A DNA stretch of 23,539 nt from an uncultured Clostridia bacterium (GTDB lineage: Bacteria; Bacillota; Clostridia; Christensenellales; Aristaeellaceae), in assembly GCA_944363005.1 (NCBI GenBank), contig CALVTV010000126.1, positions 1-23,539 on the forward strand, written 5' to 3'. Shown in pieces: positions 1-6,567 of the stretch. The first letter of the stretch is position 1. Every line of letters starts with the position of its first letter. The notes below the pieces were generated by a model. That model made no database searches. It was given only the letters and a program-made list of their open reading frames with translations, and was not told where the DNA came from. The translations under genes were made by a program, and so were the position numbers.

Positions 1-1
1 A

Positions 2-442
2 AGCATCGTGCGTTCGCGCTGCGGGCTGGAGGCGCAATGCCGCTTTGTGGAGGATCTGCCGTCCATTTCGCTGGATGGGATCGCCTGCGTGATCGTGGAT
101 GAGGCGCACTTCCTGACGCGTGATCAGGTGCGCGCGCTGGTGGACATCGTCGATGAGCGCAATATTCCGGTGATCTGTTATGGCCTGCGCACGGATTTCC
201 GCGGCGAGCTGTTCGAGGGCAGCCGGGAACTGCTCTGTTGGGCGGATACGATTGAGGAGATCAAGACTGTCTGCTGGTGTGGGCGCAAGGCCACGTTCAA
301 CGCGCGTGTGTCCGATGGGCACATCGTGCGCGAGGGCGAGCAGATCCTGCTGGGCGGCAACTCCAGGTACATCAGCCTGTGCCGGCGGCATTGGAAGAGC
401 GGCGAATTGGGGAGTTTCCGCGATTTGAATCTGGAAGATTGA
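2..442 (+). CDS. tdk: Thymidine kinase, C-terminal part (5' end outside window)
   Basis: This is the 3' portion of a deoxythymidine kinase, which makes dTMP from thymidine and ATP in the pyrimidine salvage pathway. The reading frame is already open at the window edge, so the P-loop and true start are missing; about 146 residues remain of a usual ~190. Visible family marks are the Walker-B-like VIVDEAHFL (His where many homologues have Gln), the lasso/lid region GLRTDFRGELF, the zinc-site segment CWCGRKA, and the substrate loop GGNSRYISLCRRHW near the end. This arrangement matches the E. coli-like type II thymidine kinases. The TGA stop is followed six bases later by a strong terminator stem. 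An internal GTG at position 8 is an artefact of truncation, not a start. Family assignment is very secure. Confidence 0.93.
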   Translation, partial: SIVRSRCGLEAQCRFVEDLPSISLDGIACVIVDEAHFLTRDQVRALVDIVDERNIPVICYGLRTDFRGELFEGSRELLCWADTIEEIKTVCWCGRKATFNARVSDGHIVREGEQILLGGNSRYISLCRRHWKSGELGSFRDLNLED

Positions 443-448
443 ATAAAG

Positions 449-489
449 AATCCCTTCCGGCGGCAAAATGGCGCTGGGAGGGATTTTTT
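449..489 (+). terminator. Rho-independent terminator of tdk; its stem contains the rubrerythrin SD
   Basis: The arms at 449-462 and 472-485 pair over 14 base pairs (two G-U pairs) around a 9-base loop, and T484-T489 forms the U-tract. The 3' arm includes GGGAGGG (476-482), which is also the Shine-Dalgarno of the next gene (ATG at 492). Confidence 0.85.
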
Positions 490-491
490 GT

Positions 492-1097
492 ATGGAATTT
501 CGGGAAAGCCGTACGCGGGAAAACCTGATGCGCGCGTTTTCGGGCGAGAGCCAGGCGCGCAACCGATATACATTTGCGGCGGCAGCGGCACGCAGCGCGG
601 GATTACATGGCGTGGAGCGCATCTTTCTGCTGACGGCGGAACAGGAAAAGGAGCATGCAGAGCTGTTCTTGGGCCATCTGGCGCCTTGCGAGGGGGAAAA
701 TATCCACATCGACGCCAGCTATCCTGTGGAAAACACCGCCTGGACGCTGGACCGTCTGCTGCGTTCTGCGCAGCACAACGAATATGAGGAGGCGCAGAGC
801 GTCTATCCCGCCTTTGCACAAATCGCGCGGGAGGAGGGTTTTCCCTCGATCGCGATGACCTTTGAGATGATCGCGGCGATTGAAAAGACGCACGGGGAGC
901 GCTTTGGCCAACTGGCACAACGGGCCGAGGAAAACCGTCTGTTTGTCAGCGATGACCAGGTGGTATGGCTGTGCCTGAACTGCGGTCACGTGCATGTGGG
1001 TACACAAGCGCCGCCCGTTTGTCCGGTCTGCAAACACGCGCAGGGATATTTTGTGCAGGCGGAGGAATGGCTTGTTCCGCGCGCAGGCTTGGCGTAA
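492..1097 (+). CDS. rbr: Rubrerythrin
   Basis: A 201-residue non-haem di-iron peroxidase that reduces hydrogen peroxide to water in the cytoplasm, typical of anaerobes. The N-terminal ferritin-like four-helix domain carries ENLMRAFSGES (Glu19), a first ExxH (Glu52-His55) and a second ExxH (Glu131-His134). The C-terminal rubredoxin-like domain has two CxxC knuckles (Cys161/164 and Cys177/180) that bind a single iron. An in-frame ATG exists at 468, but ATG 492 is preferred: GGGAGGG lies 9 bases upstream, and the encoded N-terminus (MEFRESRTRENL) lines up with the usual rubrerythrin start. The odd point is that this SD is in the 3' arm of the tdk terminator and no convincing promoter is visible between the genes. 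Expression therefore depends on read-through or on a promoter inside tdk. Confidence 0.95.
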   Translation: MEFRESRTRENLMRAFSGESQARNRYTFAAAAARSAGLHGVERIFLLTAEQEKEHAELFLGHLAPCEGENIHIDASYPVENTAWTLDRLLRSAQHNEYEEAQSVYPAFAQIAREEGFPSIAMTFEMIAAIEKTHGERFGQLAQRAEENRLFVSDDQVVWLCLNCGHVHVGTQAPPVCPVCKHAQGYFVQAEEWLVPRAGLA

Positions 1098-1135
1098 GAC
1101 GGATTGAAGGGATAGAAAAGGGTTTATAGACGAAA

Positions 1136-1168
1136 GCGCGCCCGTCTGCAAGAAGCAGGCGGGCGTGC
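1136..1168. terminator. Probable bidirectional terminator between convergent genes
   Basis: The arms 1136-1149 and 1155-1168 pair over 14 bases with two G-U pairs around the loop AAGAA. It lies between the plus-strand rubrerythrin stop and the minus-strand stop at 1174. Neither side has a long U-tract (TTTCG on the minus strand, a delayed CTTTTT on the plus strand), so efficiency is uncertain. Confidence 0.55.
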
Positions 1169-1173
1169 GTATA

Positions 1174-2076
1174 TCAAGCTTTTTCGATTTCGGCAAGTGC
1201 GGTTTGCAGGTTGTCAAGCACCTTTTGGCTCAGTAGCACGAAGGCTTGACGGGTTCGTCCGGAGGAGACGTTTGCGCAGTGGACGTTTGGGCGGTCAAAG
1301 AAGGAATCGCTGACCGTGCCCGCCGCCGCCCGCGTATCGCAGAAGAAGTGATTTCCTTCCTGCGCGACCCATGCTTCCAGCGCGGCGGAATCAAAGCCAG
1401 GACCGATGGAGGTGTTGAAGAGCACCTTGCCGTTGCCCAGCGCCTCAAACTGCTCCTTTTGAAGCAGGAGCACATTTTTATTGAGGCAGGTGAAGACGAC
1501 CTCACTCTCCCTGAGCAGCTGATTGAGCGGTTTGAAGGTCATTCCCTTGGCGTCTGGCTTCGGCGCGCGGGCAAAATAGGCGATTTCGGCGCCCAGGAAT
1601 TGCAGCGCCTCGGCGATCATCCGTCCGGAGACGCCCAGACCGACGATACCCACCCGCAGACCGGTGATCTCCGCCGGTTCGTCATGCAGCATGGGCATGC
1701 CGAAGCCGTGAAGCAGGCCGATCAGCTCATGGAGCACGTATTCGACCACGCCACGGTCGCCGTAATCGCGGATGCCCAGCACGCGAATGCCAAGCTCCCG
1801 GGCGCACGGGATGTCCACGTTGGCGCTTTCTTCCGAATAGAGGCTGCAACACATGCCGATATAGCGCAGGTTGCGGCAGCGCTCCATGACAGAGCGCGTG
1901 ATGCGGCTGGTGTAGCTGAGCAGCGCGGCATCCGCGTCGCCGATACGGCGGACGATTTCCTCGTCGTCCCCGGGAACGTCGCGGTAAAGCACGACCTCGC
2001 GCGCATAGCGGTGCAGCGCTTCCTCGGCGGAGGGGATGAGGCTGACGGGCTCGATGGCGACCAATTTGTCAAACAT
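1174..2076 (-). CDS. D-2-hydroxyacid dehydrogenase-like NAD-binding protein, catalytic residues not conserved
   Basis: A 300-residue protein with the two-domain layout of D-isomer-specific 2-hydroxyacid dehydrogenases. There is an N-terminal flavodoxin-like substrate domain, and a Rossmann domain from about residue 105 with the dinucleotide motif GLGVSG (146-151). In active family members an Arg follows NT[AS], a Glu follows D-V-F-x-x, and a His follows PNVxxTP. Here the corresponding places read Ile224 (NTSIG), Ala252 and Val270, so the Arg/Glu/His triad appears absent. The protein may bind NAD(H) without the classic hydride-transfer chemistry, or use other residues. It starts 14 bases after the stop of the aspartate-dehydrogenase-like gene and is almost certainly co-transcribed with it. 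The biological substrate cannot be told from the sequence. Confidence 0.8.
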   Translation of the reverse strand: MFDKLVAIEPVSLIPSAEEALHRYAREVVLYRDVPGDDEEIVRRIGDADAALLSYTSRITRSVMERCRNLRYIGMCCSLYSEESANVDIPCARELGIRVLGIRDYGDRGVVEYVLHELIGLLHGFGMPMLHDEPAEITGLRVGIVGLGVSGRMIAEALQFLGAEIAYFARAPKPDAKGMTFKPLNQLLRESEVVFTCLNKNVLLLQKEQFEALGNGKVLFNTSIGPGFDSAALEAWVAQEGNHFFCDTRAAAGTVSDSFFDRPNVHCANVSSGRTRQAFVLLSQKVLDNLQTALAEIEKA

Positions 2077-2090
2077 GGCGGCTGACCTCC

Positions 2091-2885
2091 TCAGTCAAAG
2101 CAGATGGGGGAAGCGAGGTTGCGCAGCAGGGCGACCACGCTCCAACCGGCAATGGCGCTCGTGCGGGAATAGATATCCACGACCGCGCGTACGCCGTCGA
2201 TTTCCGCCGTGATCTTGTGGTCGTCGCCCTGCCAGTCCGGCACGCTGTGAAGAACGACCTGCGTCACATCGGGGCCGGTGGTGGCCAGGGACGTGGCGAC
2301 GGCGACATTTACGCGGCGGGGAAAGGTAGCGATGGCCTGTTTGGCGTTGCCGGAAAAGACGGTCTTCGCTTCGGTGAGCAGCGACTCTTCCCAAACGGGC
2401 GTAGGCATAAAGCCGCGGCATCCCGTATGGGTTTCAATGCTTGCCGTCTGCTCGAGCGCCTGCGCCTGCGCCATGAGCGTAACGGTTTGAAGCACATCAA
2501 AGCCGCCGATGGCGCCGGAGGCGAGATGAACCCTGCGGCCGTATGCTGCGGCCGTCTGGCGCACATCGGCGTAGAACGCGGCGTCAGCAAAAGCACCGAT
2601 GGACAGCACGATCAGATCGGCGCCGCCGGCGAGCACGGACTTGGCGATTTCGCGCACGCACTCCACGGAGGCGGCTTCGACAACGTAATCCGGATTGAGC
2701 GCCATGAGCGCTTCGATGTCTGCGCAGGCGATGCATCCGGCTTCGGCGGCTGTCTTTTCCGCAGGTGCGGCTGTCCGGTTCAGGACGCCAACCAGTTCGT
2801 AATCGGGCAAAAGTCCCTTCAGGTAGGCGGCAACGACGATGTTGCCCAGAAAACCGCAGCCAACGACGGCCAATTTCTTCTTCAT
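2091..2885 (-). CDS. L-aspartate dehydrogenase-like protein (NadX/DUF108 family)
   Basis: A 264-residue NAD(P)-dependent dehydrogenase. The N-terminal Rossmann domain has GCGFLG (9-14). The central and C-terminal part shows the aspartate dehydrogenase signatures SGAIGGFD (123-130), FPRRVNVAVA (188-197), His223 in the DDHKI segment matching the family NxHxI site, and an ALLRNLASP tail. Known relatives oxidise L-aspartate to iminoaspartate (NAD synthesis) or act on related amino acids. The usual NPKTS segment is altered to YSRTS, so aspartate specificity is only a guess. The start is supported by AGGAG upstream of ATG. No nadA or nadC lies nearby; instead the partner gene is a hydroxyacid-dehydrogenase-like protein, which suggests a dedicated two-enzyme step rather than NAD synthesis. 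Confidence 0.75.
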   Translation of the reverse strand: MKKKLAVVGCGFLGNIVVAAYLKGLLPDYELVGVLNRTAAPAEKTAAEAGCIACADIEALMALNPDYVVEAASVECVREIAKSVLAGGADLIVLSIGAFADAAFYADVRQTAAAYGRRVHLASGAIGGFDVLQTVTLMAQAQALEQTASIETHTGCRGFMPTPVWEESLLTEAKTVFSGNAKQAIATFPRRVNVAVATSLATTGPDVTQVVLHSVPDWQGDDHKITAEIDGVRAVVDIYSRTSAIAGWSVVALLRNLASPICFD

Positions 2886-2932
2886 AGACTCGTAAATCTC
2901 CTTTTCCTGCGAGCAATCGCAATACTGAATTT

Positions 2933-2941
2933 ATTGTACCA
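2933..2941 (-). promoter_or_regulatory. Candidate extended -10 promoter for the dehydrogenase operon
   Basis: On the minus strand TGGTACAAT gives a TGn extension in front of TACAAT, about 47 bases before the ATG at 2885. There is no good -35 box, which is common for extended -10 promoters. It lies directly downstream of the leuA terminator, so the operon is separated from leuA. Confidence 0.5.
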
Positions 2942-2951
2942 TGGTTGCCGC

Positions 2952-2994
2952 AAAAAGGAAAGCGCGTCCTGCGGTGCAAAACCACAGAACGCGC
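2952..2994 (-). terminator. Rho-independent terminator of leuA
   Basis: On the minus strand the arms 2994-2981 and 2975-2962 pair over 14 bases (two G-U pairs) around a 5-base loop. They are followed by TTTCCTTTTT (2961-2952). It begins six bases after the leuA stop. Confidence 0.85.
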
Positions 2995-3000
2995 GGGAAA

Positions 3001-4692
3001 TTAGAGTTTGCCGTTTTCAAAGCGGTTGATGGCGCTCAGAATGCCCTTGACGGAAGCGAAGTTGATGTTGTGCTCGGTGCCGACGCCGAAGATGCGGCGG
3101 CCGCCCGGCGCGCGAAGCTGAATATAAGCGACGGCCTGGGAATCCGAGCCCTTGGAGATGGCGTGCTCGGAGTAGGTGATGAAGGAATAGCCTTCGATTC
3201 CTGCCTGGCCCAGCGCGTTGAAGAAGGCGTCAATCGGGCCGTTGCCGCGGGACTCCAGCTGAACGAAATTGCCGCGCACGCTCAGCACGCCGGAGAAGTG
3301 CGTGACATTGGCGGAACTGCCGGCCACCGCCTCTTCGTAGAACTTGGCGCGGGAGAGGGAATACGGTTCGGAGATATTGAGGAATTCGCGCTTGAAGAGG
3401 CCGAACACCTCGTCGGGCAGCAGCTCGCGGCCCGTCTTGTCGCATTCCACCTGGACGACCGCGCCGAATTCCGGATGCATGAGCTTGGGCAGATGGAAGC
3501 CGAAGTTGTGATCCATGATGAAAGCCGCGCCGCCCTTGCCCGACTGGCTGTTGATGCGGATGACCGGTTCGTATTCGCGGCCGACGTCCGCGGGGTCGAT
3601 GGGCAGATAGGGAATCTCCCAATACGGGGATTTGGATTCGCGCATGTATTCGTGGCCCTTGTTGATGGCGTCCTGATGCGAACCGGAGAAAGCCGTGAAC
3701 GCCAGCTTGCCCGCATACGGCCAACGCTCGGGCACGTGCATCTTGGTGCAGCGCTCGTAGATATCGCGGACGTGGTCGATGTGGGAGAAGTCGAGCTGAG
3801 GATCGACGCCCTGGGTGAACATATTGAGCGCAACGGTCACAATATCCAGATTGCCTGTGCGTTCGCCGTTGCCAAAGAGCGTACCTTCCACGCGCTCGGC
3901 GCCGGCCAGCAGCGAAAGCTCCGTACAGGCCACGCCAGTGCCGCGGTCGTTATGCGGATGCACCGAAATGATCGCGGACTGCCGGTCGGGCAGGTGGCGG
4001 ATGAAGTACTCAATCTGGTCGGCGTACGTGTTGGGCGTGCACATTTCGACCGTGTTGGGCAGGTTGAGGATGACGGGGTTTTCCGGCGTGGCGCCCAGCG
4101 TCTGCATGACCTGATGGCAGATTTCCACGGCAAAATCCATCTCCGTGCCGGAGAAGGACTCCGGGGAATACTCGTAGCGGTAGTTCGTGCCGGACCCGGC
4201 GTCGGCCTCCGTCAGCTCCCGCACGAGCTTGGCGCCCGCGACGGCGATGTCGATGATGCCCTGCATGTCCTTTTTGAAGACGACTTTGCGCTGGAGGGTG
4301 GACGTCGAGTTGTAGAAGTGAATGATGACGTTTTTGGCGCCATGCACGGCCTCAAACGTCTTGCGGATCAGATGCTCGCGCGCCTGCACCAGCACCTGAA
4401 TGGTCACGTCATCGGGAATGTAGTTGCCGTCAATGAGCGCGCGCAGGATTTCATATTCCGTTTCCGAGGCAGAGGGGAACCCGACTTCGATCTCCTTGAA
4501 GCCCAGATCCACGAGCAGCTTGAAGTATTCGAGCTTCTCTTGAAGATTCATCGGCGTCACCAGCGCCTGATTGCCGTCGCGCAGGTCCACGGAGCACCAG
4601 ACGGGCGCTTTGGTGATCTGCTTGTCCGGCCAGGTGCGGTCGGGCAGGGAGACGGGGGTAAAGGGAATGTACTTTTTGAAACCTTGATACAT
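3001..4692 (-). CDS. leuA: 2-isopropylmalate synthase
   Basis: A 563-residue enzyme that condenses acetyl-CoA with 2-ketoisovalerate, the first committed step of leucine synthesis. The TIM-barrel catalytic domain has the substrate/metal motif DLRDGNQAL (Arg38, Asp39), HPHND (His245, His247, Asn248, Asp249) and GNGERTGN (274-281). A C-terminal regulatory domain from roughly residue 430 is expected to bind leucine for feedback inhibition. Length and layout fit the longer LeuA class (as in actinobacteria and many Firmicutes) rather than the ~520-residue enterobacterial form. The start is supported by AAAGGAG nine bases upstream of ATG. It stands alone in its transcript, with no leuBCD or ilv genes in the window. 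It is controlled by a T-box leader with a CUC (Leu) specifier, which independently supports the assignment. Confidence 0.95.
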   Translation of the reverse strand: MYQGFKKYIPFTPVSLPDRTWPDKQITKAPVWCSVDLRDGNQALVTPMNLQEKLEYFKLLVDLGFKEIEVGFPSASETEYEILRALIDGNYIPDDVTIQVLVQAREHLIRKTFEAVHGAKNVIIHFYNSTSTLQRKVVFKKDMQGIIDIAVAGAKLVRELTEADAGSGTNYRYEYSPESFSGTEMDFAVEICHQVMQTLGATPENPVILNLPNTVEMCTPNTYADQIEYFIRHLPDRQSAIISVHPHNDRGTGVACTELSLLAGAERVEGTLFGNGERTGNLDIVTVALNMFTQGVDPQLDFSHIDHVRDIYERCTKMHVPERWPYAGKLAFTAFSGSHQDAINKGHEYMRESKSPYWEIPYLPIDPADVGREYEPVIRINSQSGKGGAAFIMDHNFGFHLPKLMHPEFGAVVQVECDKTGRELLPDEVFGLFKREFLNISEPYSLSRAKFYEEAVAGSSANVTHFSGVLSVRGNFVQLESRGNGPIDAFFNALGQAGIEGYSFITYSEHAISKGSDSQAVAYIQLRAPGGRRIFGVGTEHNINFASVKGILSAINRFENGKL

Positions 4693-4734
4693 GTCGCATG
4701 GCTCCTTTCGATTCAGAGGGGAGGGCCGGGGATC

Positions 4735-4771
4735 AAAAAAGCGCCCCCAGCCAACGTCGGCTTAGGGGCGC
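4735..4771 (-). terminator. T-box regulated terminator helix
   Basis: Minus-strand GCGCCCC and GGGGCGC close an outer stem, with AGCC/GGCT inside, followed by a TTTTTTG run. It overlaps the antiterminator partner of the T-box core, as expected for tRNA-controlled attenuation. Confidence 0.85.
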
Positions 4772-4994
4772 AGAATGCATTCGCGCGGTACCACCCTAAT
4801 TCGGCTGCCAAGGCAGCCCTCACGGTCTCTATCAAGACCTGACCGGTCACGGGGTCATCCGTCGCAGACTACTGAGGATTTCGCCTGCGCAATTCCGGGA
4901 CGAGTTCTCAAAAAGGATTCCGACCGGCTCGCACCGGGCGCCGGCTCTCTGAACGGAACAGTCCTTTTGATTGGTTCCCATCATCATCTTTGGG
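4735..4994 (-). promoter_or_regulatory. T-box leader, leucine (CUC) specifier, controlling leuA
   Basis: On the minus strand the leader contains, in order, the Stem I features AGAGAGCCGG (4950-4941) and GGTGCGAGCCGG (about 4936-4925), then GAA followed by CTC (4904-4902) before GTCCC. This is the usual GAA-specifier arrangement and gives a leucine codon. Next come the T-box core TAGGGTGGTACCGCG (4798-4784) and a terminator helix (4771-4741) with a U-run (4740-4735). The UGGU in the core can pair with an ACCA 3' end, which is right for tRNA-Leu. Uncharged tRNA-Leu should stabilise the antiterminator and switch leuA on. Confidence 0.93.
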
Positions 4995-5018
4995 GTTTTC
5001 GTCTATTCGATTGAATCC

Positions 5019-5047
5019 ATTTTAGCGAAGTTGGAGAAAGTTGTCAA
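5019..5047 (-). promoter_or_regulatory. Promoter of the leuA T-box transcript
   Basis: On the minus strand a perfect TTGACA (5047-5042) is separated by 17 bases from TAAAAT (5024-5019). Transcription should start near 5012, giving a leader of about 320 nt before leuA. Between this promoter and the rplM promoter (5048-5174) no gene is seen, only A-rich sequence and an inverted repeat at 5065-5095. Confidence 0.85.
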
Positions 5048-5174
5048 GAGCGGTTTCAAAAAATTTGCGCGGGAGGTTTCGTCTGCGGCGCGCAAGGGGA
5101 GGCAAACGGCGGCAAAAACTCCGGCCTCAAGCGCAAAAAACTGCGAAATCTCTGCAAAAATTGAGAAAAAGCGC

Positions 5175-5204
5175 TTGACAAATCCGGACTGTGCGGGTTA
5201 CAAT
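5175..5204 (+). promoter_or_regulatory. Promoter of the rplM-rpsI operon
   Basis: TTGACA (5175-5180), an 18-base spacer, then TACAAT (5199-5204). It is followed by a leader of about 118 nt before rplM. It is divergent from the leuA promoter. Confidence 0.85.
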
Positions 5205-5210
5205 AACTGG

Positions 5211-5329
5211 TGCGTATGTTCGTCCTGATTAGCCCCGGGAGTTCCTGCGCGCAACCGGCAAAGCGTCTGACCAGCGCGATGCGTTCTTTATTGTGGATAT
5301 CATGGATATCACTTTGAGGAGGAATTCAC
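5211..5329 (+). promoter_or_regulatory. Structured leader of rplM, possible L13-type autoregulatory leader
   Basis: The untranslated leader can fold into a hairpin around 5262-5283 (GCGTC with GATGC). Just before the SD it has an exact tandem repeat of TGGATATCA (5294-5302 and 5303-5311), which folds as a 6-bp GATATC hairpin with a 3-nt loop. Ribosomal protein operons for L13 in Firmicutes often carry an autoregulatory leader RNA. Whether this is that family cannot be decided by eye. Confidence 0.4.
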
Positions 5330-5767
5330 GTGAAAACGTTTATGGCAAATGCCGAGACCGTCGAGCGCAAGTGGTATGTTGTTGACGCCGACGGCATGCC
5401 GCTGGGCCGCCTGGCCAGCCAGGTCGCCGCGATCCTGCGCGGCAAGAACAAGCCGACCTACACCCCCCACTGCGACACCGGCGACCATGTGATCGTCATC
5501 AACGCGGCCAAGGTGGTGCTCACCGGCAAGAAGCTCGATCAGAAGGTGTACTATCATCACTCTGGTTTCCCGGGTGGACTCAAGGAGACCGGCTACCGCA
5601 AGCTGATGGCGGAGAAGCCGGAGTTCGCGGTCAAGCACGCCGTGCTGGGCATGCTGCCCAAGGGCCCGCTGGGCCGTCAGATGGGCCGCAAGCTGCGCGT
5701 GTACGCGGGTGCGGAGCATGAGCATGAGGCGCAGAAGCCGGAAGTGCTCGAACTGGTGAAGAAGTAA
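5330..5767 (+). CDS. rplM: 50S ribosomal protein L13
   Basis: A 145-residue protein of the large ribosomal subunit that binds 23S rRNA and is an early assembly protein. It carries the family landmarks ERKWYVVDADGMPLGRLAS near the N-terminus, an HCDTGDHVIVINA segment, YYHHSGFPGG in the middle and MLPKGPLGRQM towards the end. Length matches the family (about 142-148). The GTG start is chosen because GAGGAGG lies seven bases upstream and the resulting MKTFMAN start agrees with homologues; ATG 5342 is the alternative. It is followed by rpsI 20 bases later, the near-universal L13-S9 pair. Confidence 0.97.
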   Translation: MKTFMANAETVERKWYVVDADGMPLGRLASQVAAILRGKNKPTYTPHCDTGDHVIVINAAKVVLTGKKLDQKVYYHHSGFPGGLKETGYRKLMAEKPEFAVKHAVLGMLPKGPLGRQMGRKLRVYAGAEHEHEAQKPEVLELVKK

Positions 5768-5787
5768 ACGGAAGGAGTGTTTGACAC

Positions 5788-6180
5788 ATGGCACAGGTTC
5801 AGTATCAGGCGGTTGGCCGCCGCAAGAAGGCCATTGCTCGTGTTCGCCTCGTTCCGGGCGACGGCAAGATCATCATCAACGGCCGTGAAATTGACAACTA
5901 CTTCGGTCTGGAGACCCTCAAGATGACCGTTCGTCAGCCGCTGGCGCTCACCTCTCTGGAGGGCCGCTATGACGTGCTGGTCAACGTGTGCGGCGGTGGC
6001 CTTTCCGGCCAGGCCGGCGCGATCCGTCACGGCATTTCCCGCGCGCTGATCAAGGCTGATCCGGAACTGCGTCCGGCCGTCAAGAAGGCCGGCTTCCTCA
6101 CGCGTGATCCGCGTATGAAGGAACGTAACAAGTACGGCCTGAAGGCCGCACGCCGCGCGCCGCAGTTCTCCAAGCGTTAA
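5788..6180 (+). CDS. rpsI: 30S ribosomal protein S9
   Basis: A 130-residue protein of the small subunit head; its C-terminal tail reaches the P-site tRNA. The N-terminal VGRRKKAIARVRLVPG, the GGGLSGQAGAIRHGISRAL segment and the basic end finishing in FSKR are all intact; the terminal Lys-Arg is the conserved P-site contact. Length is typical. GGAAGGAG precedes the ATG. It is co-transcribed with rplM and probably with secG, which begins 31 bases downstream. Confidence 0.98.
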   Translation: MAQVQYQAVGRRKKAIARVRLVPGDGKIIINGREIDNYFGLETLKMTVRQPLALTSLEGRYDVLVNVCGGGLSGQAGAIRHGISRALIKADPELRPAVKKAGFLTRDPRMKERNKYGLKAARRAPQFSKR

Positions 6181-6211
6181 TCCGCTTGACCAGTCGAGGA
6201 GGCGAAATGAC

Positions 6212-6448
6212 ATGGCGATCCTGAACGGTATTGTCACCCTGCTGCTGGTGATCAGCGCGCTGATTCTGATTGTGACCGTCCTGCTTCAGCCGGGCGAGAG
6301 CAATGGTCTGGGTGCGATTGCCGGCGGCGCCGAGACGTTCTTTGGCAAGAACAAGGCCAAGACGATGGAAGGCAAGCTCGCACTGGCGACGAAGGTTTCC
6401 GCAGGTGTGTTCATCATCTGCGCGCTGATCGTGGCCACGATCGGTTAA
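6212..6448 (+). CDS. secG: Preprotein translocase subunit SecG
   Basis: A 78-residue inner-membrane protein, the small accessory subunit of the SecYEG channel. Two hydrophobic segments (about residues 4-25 and 58-77) flank the conserved cytosolic loop LLQPGESNGLGAIAGG and ETFFGKNKAKT, which is diagnostic for SecG. The start is supported by GAGGAGG nine bases upstream. A strong terminator follows directly, so secG likely ends the ribosomal-protein transcript. The order secG then rnr is common in Firmicutes. Confidence 0.95.
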   Translation: MAILNGIVTLLLVISALILIVTVLLQPGESNGLGAIAGGAETFFGKNKAKTMEGKLALATKVSAGVFIICALIVATIG

Positions 6449-6461
6449 TCGAGACGAAGGA

Positions 6462-6496
6462 AGAGGTCAAAGCGGTCTGCTTTGGCCTCTTTTTTT
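6462..6496 (+). terminator. Rho-independent terminator after secG
   Basis: The arms 6462-6473 and 6479-6490 pair over 12 bases (one G-U pair) with a 5-base loop, followed by a run of seven T (6490-6496). It separates secG from rnr; rnr has no obvious promoter of its own. Confidence 0.88.
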
Positions 6497-6567
6497 ACCC
6501 ATGGCACGATGCCGCGGGAGCATGAAAACACGGCAGAATTGACAACGTAAGAGATGGAGGTGACGGT

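Noticed and set aside
468..491. Upstream ATG for rubrerythrin
   Set aside because: It sits in the terminator loop without an SD; ATG 492 fits both the SD spacing and the family N-terminus.
2941..4842. Long plus-strand open frame (633 codons) opposite leuA
   Set aside because: It is antisense to a clear LeuA, has no SD or family motif, and arises from GC-rich third codon positions. The same holds for long antisense frames opposite rnr (6445-8391), VanW/TetR (10755-12641) and uxuB (19566-21890).
4775..5228. Short plus-strand open frames in the leuA-rplM gap
   Set aside because: They lie over the T-box leader and promoters on the other strand, with low-complexity translations and no SD.
6539..6544. 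TTGACA just before rnr
   Set aside because: It is only 12 bases from the rnr SD and has no -10 box at 16-18 bases, so it cannot serve as the rnr promoter.
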